DNA of 64,000 nt. Source: Myxocyprinus asiaticus (lineage: Eukaryota; Chordata; Actinopteri; Cypriniformes; Catostomidae). Location: contig NC_059349.1 in NCBI RefSeq assembly GCF_019703515.2, forward strand, positions 28,951,744 to 29,015,743. Reading direction: 5' to 3'. The notes under the pieces were generated by a model, which searched no databases, was not told the DNA's origin, and was given only the letters and a program-made list of their open reading frames with translations. Positions 1-10,754 of this stretch are shown piece after piece (position 1 is the stretch's first letter; each line of letters opens with the position of its first letter). The translations under genes were made by a program, and so were the position numbers.

Positions 1-44
1 TTGTTTATGTTTACCATAAAAACTATAAAACACAGTAAAATAGT

Positions 45-144
45 GTTCCCTATCTGTCACTCACTCAACGTTGTGTCGATGTAGTGACACTAGGGGTCAT
101 TCTTGGGAGCCCCAAACACCTCTGCTTTTTTGAAAAAAGGCCAA
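45..144 (+). repeat. DIRS A left inverted terminal repeat
   Basis: This is the inverted counterpart of 2853-2929. It carries the block GTCGATGTAGTGACACTAGG that recurs at the ends of all four DIRS copies in this window. It is followed by an ATTTGCAT octamer (162-169) and TATAAAAG (193-200), the likely promoter for gag. Confidence 0.85.
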
Positions 145-192
145 TGAGAATTGGTGAGTGGAATTTGCATGCCACTCCCCCGGACATACGGA

Positions 193-200
193 TATAAAAG
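193..200 (+). promoter_or_regulatory. TATA box of DIRS A
   Basis: TATAAAAG lies about 30 bp downstream of an ATTTGCAT octamer. The same arrangement occurs in DIRS B (24091) and, reversed, in DIRS C and D. This conservation supports a Pol II promoter inside the terminal repeat. No transcription start was determined. Confidence 0.6.
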
Positions 201-462
201 GAGCTGGTATGCAACCACTCATTCAGATTTTCTCTTCGGAGCCGAGCGGTTGTATTCAGTGCACTGAATTCAATTCCCTCCAAAGTCGCACCTCAAAACT
301 GCTGGATTTACGGCACATTTAAGCAGCTTCTCCCCCTCTGTACCCATGAAGTGCAGAGAAGGCCCCTGGGCGCTTCGGCAGACTGAAAATAAGAAAGTAT
401 ATTCTAAAAGAGTATATTTTCATTCACAAAAAGAGCGGCACACAAGGAACGTCTTTTTAAAA

Positions 463-2064
463 ATGCCTTTCCGTTTGTGTGTTATTCCTGGTTGCGGTCG
501 TTATCTCTCCGCTTCTGACGGCCACGATCGCTGTCTTACGTGTCTGGGCACTGCCCACACGGAGACATCGTTCGTGGATGAGTCATGTCCTCATTGCGAG
601 AACATGACCATGGCAACGTTGCGATCGTGGCTTGCTTTTGTAAGAAAGCAAGCCACCCCAGCGGCTCCCCACACCGGTCCTTCTACCTACGGGTTTGAGG
701 CCGCGTCGGTTAGCACTGGGGGCAATTTGGGGACATCAATGTGACCACCTCATCCCCCCATGGATCTCCCATTCCCCAGCACACTCGCTTGCCCAGATCA
801 GGCTCTCACACGAGACCGCCGGCTCATCTCAGCGCGAGTTCGACTTCTCGTTCGGAGCTCAGGAAGATGATGAGTTATTGAGCGCAGCATCGGAGAGCGG
901 GCTCGTCCAGTCTGATGCAGAGGCTTCGGTTGGGCTTCCTCCTTCGGGAACGGTCACCCAGTCTCACGCCGATGCGGAAATGATGGACATGCTTTCCCGG
1001 GCGGCCGCGAGCATTGGGCTAGAGTGGAACCCTCCACTCTCCCCTGAACCCTCGTGGCTCGCGATTGGTTCCTAGGCTCAGGGCGCCGCCCATGGCCACG
1101 CCCCACCCCGGTCCCTTTCTTTCCGGAAGTGCATGAGGAGCTGACAAGATCGTGGGAGGCACCTTTTACTGCCCGGTCCCGGTCTTTCAGCTCCCCCGCA
1201 CTCACTACCCTCGATGGTGGAGTGGCCAGGGGGTATTCGGTGATCCCCCAGGTGGATAAGGCACTTGCAGTGCACTTGTGTCCGCAGAGCGCTGCCACCT
1301 GGCGTGGGCGCCCAAAGCTTCCATCCAGGGCCTGTAGGTTTATGTCATCCCTGACAACTGTGGCCTGCAGTGCCACTGGACATGCCGCCTCTGCCTTGCA
1401 CGCTATGGCTCTCCTGCAAGTACACCAAGCCAAGGCGCTAAAAGAACTGCACGAGGGTAGTTCTGACCCAGGACTGATGCAGGAACTGCGCTCGGCGATC
1501 AACCTCACTCTCCGGGTGACGAAAGTCACCGCGCGGTCTCTTGGGCAGGCGATGTCCACCCTGGTGGTCCAGGAGTGCCACCTTTGGCTCAACTTGGTCG
1601 AGATGGGAGATGCGGACAAGGCACGGTTCCTTGACGCCCCCATTTCCCAGGTTGGCCTGTTTGGCGATGCCGTCGAGGACTTTGCCCAGCATTTCTCGGC
1701 GGAGAAGAAGCAGATGGAGGCCTTACAACAAATCCTGCCCTGGCGCGGCTTAAGACCCCACACCCTGTCTGCTCATCACCAAGGGCGTCTTCCTGCAGCA
1801 ACAACACCGGCTCCACCACAGCCCGCCCTCATGGCCCGGCTCCGGCGTGGAGCCCTCCGCAGGAAGCAGACACCACCTGTCTCGCAGCCGGCCGCTAAGA
1901 AACTGATGAAGGCTTCGAAGCCCTCCCCGAGACGGGCGACCCAGGGGCGAGGAGACCCACTTCTCTGGAGCTGGTCAACAGACCACTCCATCCCCTGGTG
2001 GAGGGCCGTGAGGAGAATCTTTTGTTGCCGCATGTCCAGGAGACTGCGGCACCCAAAAGCCTGA
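463..2064 (+). pseudogene. DIRS A gag-like ORF, frameshifted
   Basis: This encodes the presumed nucleocapsid or RNA-binding protein of the element. The start is ATG at 463. The first part has a Cys/His cluster (C-x4-C, H-x2-C-x2-C, then CPHC) that is also found in DIRS C at 31846-32010, so it is probably a zinc-binding module. An acidic, serine-rich stretch follows near 830-1070. After that comes a conserved helical part reading ALHAMALLQV, LWLNLVEM and GLFGDAVEDFA at about 1400-1690, then a basic Pro/Arg-rich tail. The frame changes near 700-744 and again near 1060, so the protein is not continuous. Unlike B and D, this copy keeps the intact reading through the CPHC motif. Confidence 0.75.
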
Positions 2065-2357
2065 CAAAAGAATGGTTTCTTTGTCTCCTGGGTCACATGT
2101 CTGGTGCGCACGGCCGTAGTCACGACCACCGTCCACCATCCCATTTTGGCAGGTATGACGCTCCAGTGGCGGACCCCCCACCCCTGTGTGCCCAGCTGTG
2201 GCACAAACACGCCCACATGGGATTGGTTCCGGTGGACTATGGGGACGAGATTCCTCCTCCCTCCTCCTCGGCCAATCTTATGGTGGGCGGCAGGAGCCAA
2301 GTAAGTGCTTCAATGTCCCTGGACTAAGCATGGCCACGGGGCTCGAGTCCCCTCGAT

Positions 2358-2852
2358 GTGGCACCTCGAGCTCCACCTCGCCGCGAGGCCCCACCCACCG
2401 GTACGTCCGACGTGATCATTCCCTTGGTCCCCCTCGCCCAGAGTTTGGGCGCATGGCTCGCGCTTTCCAACCCGTCGCGATGGCTGACCCGGACCGTCCA
2501 ACTCGGCTACGCGATTCAGTTCACCAGGTGCCCGCCCAGGTTCAGTGGCGCCCACTTCACCTCGGTGAAGGGCGAGAATGCCACTGCCTTGCGTGCGGAG
2601 ATCGCTACCCTTCTGCGCAAGGGCGCGATAGAGCCTGTTCCTCCAGCCGAGATGAAGAAAGGGTTCTACAGCACTTACTTCATCGTATTGAAGAAAGGCG
2701 GTGGGTTGCGACCAATCCTGGACCTGCAAGTACTGAACCGGGCTTTGCACAGACTCCCGTCCAAGATGCTGACGCAAAAATGCATTCTAACGAGCATCCG
2801 GCATTAAGATTGGTTCGTGGCGGTAGACCTGAAGGACGCGTACTTCCACATC
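2358..2852 (+). pseudogene. DIRS A reverse transcriptase, N-terminal fragment
   Basis: This is the start of the DIRS reverse transcriptase. Visible RT blocks are AEIATLLRKGAIEPVPP, KKGGGLRPILDLQVLNRAL and, after the break, DWFVAVDLKDAYFH, which carries the first catalytic Asp. An in-frame TAA at 2805-2807 falls where DIRS D has Gln (CAA), a simple C-to-T change. The coding sequence stops abruptly near 2852, where it is fused to the right terminal repeat, so the YxDD palm and everything beyond are missing. Confidence 0.8.
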
Positions 2853-2978
2853 TTGGCCTTTTTTAAAAAAAGCAGAGGTGTTTGGGGCTCCCAAGAGTGA
2901 CCCCTAGTGTCACTACATCGACACAACGTCTCGTTCCCTCCATCAGGGAACGGAGGTTACGAAAGTAACCATGACGTT
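2853..2978 (+). repeat. DIRS A right inverted terminal repeat with paired hairpins
   Basis: The first part is the reverse complement of the left end. The last ~50 bp have no counterpart at the left end and can form two small hairpins: GTTCCCT/AGGGAAC with a 5-nt loop, then GGTTAC/GTAACC with a 4-nt loop. It ends in GTT at 2976-2978. Confidence 0.8.
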
Positions 2979-3362
2979 TTGTCAGTATTTAGTTTGCTGA
3001 GATAAACGTTGGTACTGAGAGTATTTAGTATAAACAGGCCACTTCTATTAAAATGAATGGGAGAAATTGGAATGCCCAGCAGTCAACGGACGTAGAAAGG
3101 ATGATGTTTAAACAGCTTATATTTATTTTTACATTTTTATGAAAAGACACATTTTGTTCATGTCGTGTAACCCTGAGAAAAATTCTTGATATTTTTGACT
3201 CAAAACATCATAATAATTATATAAAAAACAAAATAATAATAATAATAATAAAAAATGTAATGAATAAGTTGTTGTGTTGTATTCTCTCATGCATTCAAGA
3301 TGCAAAGGAAGTATTATAATACTTTTTACTTAATGGTTACACCACATGACAATCTGAAAGTT

Positions 3363-3396
<34 letters not shown>

Positions 3397-4452
3397 AAAA
3401 CGCTATAAAGGTTTTTAAAAAATGTATGAAACCAAATTGGACAAAGATTACATTTCTGAGAATATGACATAAGTGTTTTAAACTAGATTTTTAAAAGGTT
3501 TCTCATTTTAATTTTAGGTGTAATTTGTCAATGACTCATATAGTGAGTGAGGGTGAGTATATGATGAGAGAAACAGCTGTGGTAACATATTCAGACACAA
3601 GCCATATAAAAGTTCTGCGACATTAGCTGTCCTCTATCTATATGGTGCATTGCATCACATCAGTGTCCTCGATGGGCCATTGTACTTACAATTAACATGC
3701 ATAATGGAACATTGCTGGCATTAGATGTAGGACAATGAATGTATGCTGACATGCTGAGTGGATTCCACATTAGGGATGGGCAATATCAAATACTACCAAA
3801 CCAAATGTTGCAGACATCGATACCAATATCTTTAGCTCTTTTAAATGGAAAGTTCTTAGATTTCCTAGGATAAAATGTGTAATTACATCCATTTAACATT
3901 ATATTTGAAAGCTATCATTTTAACAGTTTATAGGCCTCTCAGTCTACTCTTAGACTGCTCCGAAAGAGTGCTGTCTGTGACTTTTCAGCATTTCTGCACA
4001 CCCTTCAGATAAAGGTAAAATGGTTCCTTAACTGTTTTTACACTGAAGAGCTTTTAATACACATTTATTTACATGCTATACAATTGCAGTTTAAAAAATA
4101 CACATAGGATTAATTTGATTTGAGAATTGATCTTCTCGATACAAAATCAGTATTGAAAGAAGCAATGGACCCTTTTAATATTTCCAGGTTTGGGGGGGGG
4201 GGGGGGGGGGGTTAATAGAAAGAGATGGATTTTGCAGTCAGAAGATGACAAATTTACTGTCACTCCCTGAGCAGCTGTACTTGAAACCCCATGGCAGCAG
4301 AGGTTTCTTTTTTTCTTTCTTTTTTACTGCCTGGGTAATATAACACAAAGAAGAATGTAATAAATGTATATTTAAAAATATATTAAAAAAAGGAAAATAT
4401 AAAAATGTTTGCTAAATTTACACCGCTAAATAAGGTGTCATAACAGTCTGGT
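2979..4452. other. Non-coding stretch with homopolymers
   Basis: No coding region is recognised. It holds an (AAT)n-like run near 3228-3250, an oligo-T run of about 28 at 3367-3395, and an oligo-G run of about 19 at 4193-4211. Around 3770-3850, a TAGGGATGGGCAATAT start resembles the end of a degenerate DNA-transposon repeat, but no partner end was found. Confidence 0.5.
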
Positions 4453-4893
4453 TGTAACGTATACTCAGACTCGAGGATGATGTTTGAACCCAAGCAGGTA
4501 TTTATTGACACACAAAGACAGCAGGTAAGTGATGACGTGAAAGTACTGGGTTGCAGTGGGGATAGTTTACATGATGAAGACTAATGCTGATAGAGATGGT
4601 GACTTTCCTTGAGGTGGAGGCTGTGCAACAACGAAGCTTGCATTGAGGAGATGGACTCTGGAGAGGAGACGTTTGGAGTAGAAGAGTCGCTGGAGAGGAA
4701 TCGTGAAGGTGTTTAACGCTGGAGATACAGGTAAGTGAGTCTGTACACAAAGTTGAGACCAGACACAGAATGGAAGGGGAGTGAGGTTTATATAGAGGGG
4801 TTGATTGATGCAATGATTGGAGGCAGGTGTAGGTGATCAGTACTCAGGAGAGTGAGAGGGTTGAGTGAAATTGGTAGGTGGGTCAGAAGGATC
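4453..4893 (-). repeat. 3' LTR of the chromovirus
   Basis: This direct copy of 9101-9565 begins (on +) TGTAACGTATACTC. Its inner end is damaged: where the other LTR reads GATCCGTGACA, this one runs into an oligo-C tract (4893-4902). On the element strand this corresponds to a purine-rich GGAAGGGGG tract, the expected polypurine tract position. Confidence 0.9.
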
Positions 4894-4979
4894 CCCCCCC
4901 CCTTCCTGACGCCTTGGCCGACCCCGTCCACGTGGAGCTGGACGATCAGGATGTGCATCGTGGAAGTTGGAGAGTAGGG

Positions 4980-5559
4980 TCGGGTCCAGGATGTCATCTC
5001 AAGGAATCCAAGATCTCTCTTCTGGACCATAACCTTCCCAATCTATGAAGTATTCGAGACGACCCCTGTGGCGTCAGGAGTCCAGAATGTCTCGGACTGC
5101 GTAGATCGGTCCGTCCTCCAAGACAAGCAGCTGGGGGTGGTCGTTAACAGGATCAGGTTGTGAGGAGTGAGGAGAGAGAGAGTGGTGGTAAGGTTTTAAC
5201 AGTGAGACGTGGAAGGTGGGATGTATGCAATATTGGGGAGGGAGTTGGAGCTGGTAAGTGACTGGCTGGATCTGTCTGGTGATTGTGAAGGGACCAATGT
5301 AATGGGGACTTAGCTTTTTGCAGGGGAGATGCAGCCTGATGTCCCTTGTGGAGAGCCACACCTTCTGCCCAGGTTGGTAGGTGGGAGGAGAAGACCTTCG
5401 GGCATCGGCGTGGAATCTCTGGCGGCGCACCGCCCGTTGCAGGTGGTGGTGAGATAAGTCCCAGACCCTCTCACTTTCTCTGAACCAATGGTTGACTGCT
5501 GGGACGTCAGATGGTTTGCTGGACCAGGGAAGAGAGGCGGTTGGTAACAGAGTATGCAC
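4980..5559 (-). pseudogene. Chromovirus integrase C-terminus and chromodomain
   Basis: On the minus strand, 5559-5074 carries the integrase C-terminal region, recognisable by [23 protein letters not shown] and [12 protein letters not shown]. This is the GPY/F module of Ty3/Gypsy integrases. In another frame, about 5110-4980, comes a chromodomain core reading LEYFIDWEGYGPEERSWIP. Chromodomains steer integration toward modified histones in chromoviruses. The chromodomain is followed by a TGA where a CGA-type Arg codon would extend it, so it is truncated. The two pieces are out of frame with each other. Confidence 0.8.
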
Positions 5560-5689
5560 TGGAAGGGTGTGAGATTGGTGGAGGGTTGACGAAGGGAGCT
5601 CTGTGCATACTCGGCCTAGGACAGGAAGCGACTCCAGTGGTTCTGGCGGTGATGACAGAAGGTTCTAAGGAAATGGCTTACCTCCTGAA

Positions 5690-6288
5690 TCTTCCTCTCT
5701 GTCTGCCCTTTACTCTGCGGGTGGTAACCAGAGGCTGATGGACACTCCTAAGAGAGAAGAGAAGTCTCTCCAGACTCTTGAGATGAATTGGGAACCACGG
5801 TCGGAAACAATGTTTTCAGGGATCCCATAGTTCCAAAACACGTGGTCGAAGAGGTACTCTGCGGTCTCCAGAGCGGTGGGCAGACCCTTGAGGGGGATCA
5901 GTTTGCAGGCTTTGGAGAAATGGTCTATAGCTACCAGCATGCAGGTATAACCCTCAGAGGGAGGAAGGTCAGTGATATAGATGTGACCAGGGTCGGCGAG
6001 GAAGGGGCAAAGGAAGGAGTTTGCCAGCCGGTAGTTGTCGTGGTGTTCTGGATATAGCACATTCTGGGCATCCTTGGACGAACCTTCTGACATCTCGAAC
6101 CATGTGGGGCCACCAGAACCAGTCCTGGATAACCGAGAGGGTTCTATTGGTCCCAGGGTGGCCAGTGCCCAAGGAGGAGTGTACGGAGTCGATGAGTGTG
6201 AGACGTAGAGATGAGGGTACATAGGTCTTGTTGGTAGGGCATCCCGACGGAGCTGGTTCAGTGGCGGAGGCTTCACGGATGCTATCAT
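5690..6288 (-). pseudogene. Chromovirus integrase core, frameshifted
   Basis: Minus-strand integrase. The zinc-binding end is seen in an alternative frame (GHPGTNRTL, then CPEC, 6172-5969). The catalytic core has [17 protein letters not shown] and the second catalytic Asp in [12 protein letters not shown]. The Glu-bearing motif [13 protein letters not shown] is read only after a frameshift near 5710. The segment before TDLPPS is shortened and frameshifted, and I cannot find the first catalytic Asp. The enzyme would be inactive. Confidence 0.8.
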
Positions 6289-6312
6289 CCAGGGACCATT
6301 GAATGGGACTTA

Positions 6313-7044
6313 CTATGACATGTGGGGGTAAAATGGTATGCAGTTCCTCTGAGCCTTCCTCTGGGCATCTGCCTTGAAGTTCTTGTCATCTGGACGATAG
6401 GAGATGGTAAAGTTAAAGCGAGTGAAGAAGGCCCATCTCGCCTGGCAGGGGTTTAAGCGACGAGCCTCTCTGAGATACTCGAGGTTCTTGTGGTCTGTGA
6501 GCACCAGGAATGGATGTTGTGCTCCCTCCAGCCAATGCCGCCACTCCTCCAAGGCCAGTTTAATTGCCAACAGCTCTCGGTTCCCGATGTCATAGTTCTG
6601 CTCCGTCAGGGAGAGTTTCCTGGATAAGGCGGCACATGGATAAAGTAGCAGTGGATTCCCCTGCTGCTGAGACAAGACTGCTCCTATGCCGCTGGTGGAG
6701 GCGTCTACCTCAACAATAAATGGTTTATTCGGATCAGGGTGTACAAATAGTGGAGCGGAGGTGAAGGCATCCTTCAGGAGTTGGAAGGTGTGTGAAGCTT
6801 CGGAGGTCCAGGAGAGAGATTTGGTTTGGATCAGTGAAGAGAGGTCAGTGGGGATGTGAGGGTACTGTAGTTCATGATGAAGCGGCGGTAGAAGTTGGCA
6901 AATCCTAGGAATCGCTGGAGCTCCTTGATGGTGGTTGGAGTGGGCCAGGATTGCACCGCTGTTACCTTCCCCTTGTCCATTCGAATGCCTTCCAGGCTGA
7001 TGATGTAGCCAAGGAACTGGAGGGATGTCTGGTGGAAAGAACAC
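6313..7044 (-). pseudogene. Chromovirus RNase H region
   Basis: Ribonuclease H that removes RNA from the RNA-DNA hybrid during reverse transcription. All three acidic positions are visible: [28 protein letters not shown] and [12 protein letters not shown]. The frame differs from that of the upstream RT (7277-6831), so an indel lies between about 6831 and 7044. The stop at 6313 separates it from the integrase frame. Confidence 0.85.
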
Positions 7045-7799
7045 TTCTCAGCCTTGAGGTATAGGTGGTATTCCCTCAGCTTTTCCAACACGAGCGCTAC
7101 ATGATGATGATGGTCGGTCATGTTCCGAGAGTACACCAGTATGTCATCAATGTAGACGAGGACGAATCGTTGGAGATACTCACAGAACACCTCATTCATG
7201 AAGCCTTGGAACATGGAGGGGGCGTTGATCAGGAAATACGGCATCACCCGGTACTCATAGTGGCCTTTAGGAGTCACGAAGGCTGTCTTCCACTCATCTC
7301 CCCTCCGTATTCGAATGAGGTTTTAAGCGCTGCGAAAGTCCAGCTTGGTGAAAACAGTGGCTCCTCTCAACAGTTCCAAGGCAGCTGGGATGAGGGGAAG
7401 TGGACACTGGAACTTAACCGTAATCCTGTTGAGGGAGAGATAATCAATACAAGAGCGTAGGCCTCTGTCATTCTTAGCCACGAAGAAGAAACTCGAAGCA
7501 GCAGGGGAAGTGGAAGGTCGGATGTAACCTTGGCTGAGAGCCTCCTTGATATAATCCTCCATGGCCTTCTGCTCAGGAATGGAAAGTGGGTAGACTTTTC
7601 CATGTGGCACTGGCTCACCAGGGAGGAGGTCTATCGCACAGTCCCATGGTCGATGAGGTGGTAGTTGTGAGGCACGTAAAGGGCAAAAGACGTCATGGAA
7701 GTGTGAATAACAGGAAGGGATCTCCAGAGGGGTTGTACTGGCAGGGCTCTCAATGGTGGTGGTGTTGACATTGAGAGGGGAAGAGTTTCTGATGGGCAT
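6831..7799 (-). pseudogene. Chromovirus reverse transcriptase
   Basis: Typical Ty3/Gypsy RT. It has [20 protein letters not shown] and [14 protein letters not shown], the catalytic Asp in KLDFRSA, the palm motif [12 protein letters not shown], and [12 protein letters not shown] at the connection. One in-frame TAA (7325-7323) falls directly after LDFRSA, where the family has Tyr. The catalytic YIDD itself is intact. The frame otherwise stays open from 7799 to 6831. Confidence 0.9.
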
Positions 7800-8074
7800 G
7801 CAGGGTCTGTGAGGGAGTCAGTTTGGGAAGCAGGCAGGGAAACACTGAGGCCCCCCATTTAAGGACGTCATCGGAAACCCAGGAGATGACTGGAGAATGT
7901 TGTATAAGCAAGGGATGCCCTAATACGATGTCTGCGGTGGAATTCTCCAGAACCAGTAGGGTGATGTCTTCGTTATGCAGCCATCCCACTTGGAGTCTTA
8001 CAGGACCCACGCAGTGACAAATAAAACCTCTTCCTAAGGGCCTGCCGATTATGGAGTGGATTTGAAGCTTGTGT

Positions 8075-9078
8075 TCACAGGGTCATTTTTGAAGCTGGAG
8101 TTGGTGCATCTGAGATGAAATTACCGGCTGAGCCTGAGTCGAGTAGTGCTAATACTGAAAGAGAGATATCAGGAGTTGTAAGCGTTACACAGGTTACTAA
8201 AGGAGAAGTACTGACCATAGTTGTGGTCAGGTGGCTCACCTGAGTATGGTGAGGTCGAGTGGGACACGCAGAGATTACGTCTCCCTTACCACCACAGTAC
8301 AGGCACAGACCCTGGCTCAGCCAGTGTTGACACTCTACAGTGCAAAGATGAAAAGCATCCATCTGCATTGGCTCGCTGCTAGGTTCTGGAGAGTGGACCT
8401 CAGTGAAGGGAGAGGTGGGGACTGCAAGGTGGGTAATTCATTGAGGCAGCTCTTCATCCGGTTGGCTACTCTGATGGAGAATTGAATGAAGCGCTCCAGC
8501 CCCATGGTGTTGTCGTATGATGAGAGATGCAGCTGCAGCTTGGAATCGAGTCCATGGCAATAAGTGGTCAGTAGAGCAGACTCATTTCAGCCACTAGATG
8601 CTGCCAGAGTACGGAACTTTAGAGCATAGTCATTAATAGAGGACTGACCTTGACGAAGTTTGAGAAGCTGTTCAGCAGCAGATGTTTCACCCTCAGAACT
8701 TCCAAACACCTCCTTAAAGTGCTGAACGAAGCTATCAAGAGACTGTATTACTGGACTTTTCTGTTCCCAGAGTGAATTGGCCCATTGAAGTGCTCTTCCA
8801 GACAGCAAGGAGGTGATGTAGGCCACCTTCGACCGCTCAGTGGGGAATCGATGCAGCTGCATCTCAAGAGCGAGCGAACATCAGAGTAGGAAACCACCAC
8901 AGTCCCCCTTCAATCCTGAGAAGGGCGCTGGATTGACCACGGGACTGGCGGAGTAGACCGGTGAAGAAATTGCAGAAGTGCTGGGAGCGGGTGAAGCAGA
9001 GGGATTAGCGGGTTGAGTGAGTGCACGCCGTAGTGTGTCAACCAGCTCCTGGATGTGATCCGAACCTGCTGGGTTCAT
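8075..9078 (-). pseudogene. Chromovirus gag and protease
   Basis: The start is taken as ATG at 9078-9076 (MNPAGSDHIQELV), just inside the 5' LTR. The capsid part is seen at 8862-8587: RSKVAYITSLLSGRALQWA and LRQGQSSINDYALKFRTLA. A zinc knuckle at about 8305-8261 reads CLYCGGKGDVISAC, where the CCHC His is replaced by Asp, so metal binding is probably lost. The aspartic protease motif LALLDSGSAGNF (about 8149-8114) follows in the same frame. Stops and frame changes near 8880 and 8580-8370 break the protein. Confidence 0.82.
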
Positions 9079-9100
9079 GAGTCTTGTCGGTCTGGTCTTC

Positions 9101-9565
9101 TGTAACGTATACTCAGACTCGAGGATGATGTTTGAACCCAAGCAAGTCTTTATTGACACACAAACAAGACAGCAGGTAAGTGATGACGTGACAGTACTGG
9201 GTTGCAGTGAGGATAATTTACATGATGAAGACTAATGCTAATAGAGATGGTGACTTTCCTTGAGGTGGAAGGTGTGCAACAACAAAGCTTGCGTTGAGGA
9301 GATGGACACTGGAGTCGCTGGAGAGGAAACGTTTGGAGTAGAAGAGTTGCTGGAGAGGAGAGGAATCGTGAAGATGTTTAATGCTGGAGATACAGGTAAG
9401 TGAGTCTGTACACGAAGTTGAGACCAGACACAGAATGGAAGGGGAGTGAGGTTTATATAGAGGGGTTGATTAATGCAATGATTGGAGGCAGGTGTGGGTG
9501 ATCAGTACTCAGGAGCGTGAGAGGGTTGAGTGTAATTGGTAGGTGGGTCAGAAAGATCCGTGACA
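9101..9565 (-). repeat. 5' LTR of the chromovirus
   Basis: On + it starts TGTAACG and ends CCGTGACA, bounded by CTGGT at 9566-9570. On the element strand it ends CGTTACA and is followed by the leader GAAGACCAGACC. No TGG start typical of a tRNA primer site is present. The same leader recurs in the two non-autonomous LTR elements at 33.6 and 49.6 kb. Confidence 0.92.
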
Positions 9566-9570
9566 CTGGT

Positions 9571-10754
9571 CCATACTTCAAAATCAAACCCATACCAACA
9601 TCAGTTTCTGAAGGTGTAAAGACAGTGAAGGCTGTTATGAGACTGCGCATGTACTTCTTGTATGCATTGTAGATCTTTTCCCCAGCACTGCACTGTGTAT
9701 GTGTGTATGACTACACACACCAGTCTGAGAGATGAAAGGATAACACATGGTAAGACGATGAGATCAATACATAAATTGCTCATATGGTTGAGCAGGGATT
9801 GAGCTGGGCCAGCTTACAGTTACTGCTAAAAGCCCTCTGACAATACAGAGCTGTTACATAATAAACTTCAATGTATCCTTCATGGGCTTGTAAGAGGAGA
9901 ACTTCAGCTGAAAAGGCTGAGCACCTAAAAATAAAAAAGAGAGTATTCAAAGAAATTAACCCCATTCCACCATCCTCTGTGGATGTTATGTTAGGCAGAG
10001 TCCAAAAGCACACTGAGTTAGGTAGTTTTCTTCCTCTCATCACATGGATCCAAAGAAAGACAGAAGGAATTTTAGAGGCAGGCCAAGTAGCTTAAACCAG
10101 TGATCCGAAATAAATCTGCTTTATGGGTGTGGACAGGGAATTTTTTACCCAGTGTAGTCACAGCTGACACAGTTGAGTTGAGTCATGTTATTGGTTATTT
10201 TGTACTTCAGTAAATACACAGTAGTGGCTCTAATCATCACAACACACCACTCTTGGCATTGTAATCTCTTTAATGACCAACCTATGCTGACTGATGCACA
10301 GCCCCAAAGCTCTCTGGTTAAAAGTCTACAGCAATTCCAGCCATCCTCTTCTGTGCCTGTGGCTACACACATCTCACACAAGCGGATCCCATAACCCTCA
10401 CCTTGTGCAAGTGTGAATGGAACCATTCAGATTCTGTCCAAGCCCTGCTGGACTTGGGAAAAACAGTTGGATTAATATGTGTATAGTGGGCAGTCACTCT
10501 ATGGTGTGATACTGTATCTCTTTTGCAATCCCCTTGTGTCATAGAGCCATGCCAGAATTTCACATGGCTGAAGGAATGTGACTCAAAGCTTGATGTTATT
10601 TTCAACAGTCAGATGTCATTTAAATTGTGCCAGGTATGTCTCAGAGTGGAACGTTATCAGCCATTCTTATTCACATTTGACACTCATATATGGATTTGCT
10701 GCATATTCGTGTCTCATTTAAACCAGTTCAAATATATGACCTAGACAGAAAGTT
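9571..10754. other. Non-coding stretch, nothing recognised
   Basis: Only short open frames of up to 93 codons occur, and none has a recognisable domain. No repeat ends or RNA gene signals were seen. Confidence 0.4.

Larger units (their letters stand above)
45..2978 (+). mobile_element. DIRS element A, internally deleted DIRS1-like retrotransposon
   Basis: The left end starts at GTT (45-47) and the right end stops at GTT (2976-2978). The two ends are inverted copies of each other: the segment around 66-144 reappears reversed at 2853-2929. Inverted termini together with gag and a DIRS-type reverse transcriptase identify the DIRS order, which integrates with a tyrosine recombinase rather than an integrase. 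This copy is about 2.9 kb against roughly 6 kb for DIRS D in this window. It runs gag, then the start of RT, then jumps near 2852 straight into the right terminus. Most of RT and all of RNase H, the methyltransferase-like domain, the recombinase and the internal complementary region are gone. Confidence 0.9.
4453..9565 (-). mobile_element. Ty3/Gypsy chromovirus retrotransposon, decayed
   Basis: Two direct LTRs (4453-4893 and 9101-9565) enclose gag, protease, RT, RNase H, integrase and a chromodomain, all on the minus strand. The 5-bp sequence CTGGT sits immediately outside both ends (4448-4452 and 9566-9570) and is a clear target-site duplication. The RT-RNase H-integrase-chromodomain order is that of Ty3/Gypsy chromoviruses. 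Every reading frame is interrupted, so this copy is dead. The LTRs differ by several substitutions and indels, which suggests an insertion of some age. Confidence 0.93.

Noticed and set aside
954..1763. 269-codon open frame on the minus strand
   Set aside because: It is antisense to the DIRS A gag region, which is GC-rich and stays open in several frames. It has no recognisable domain.
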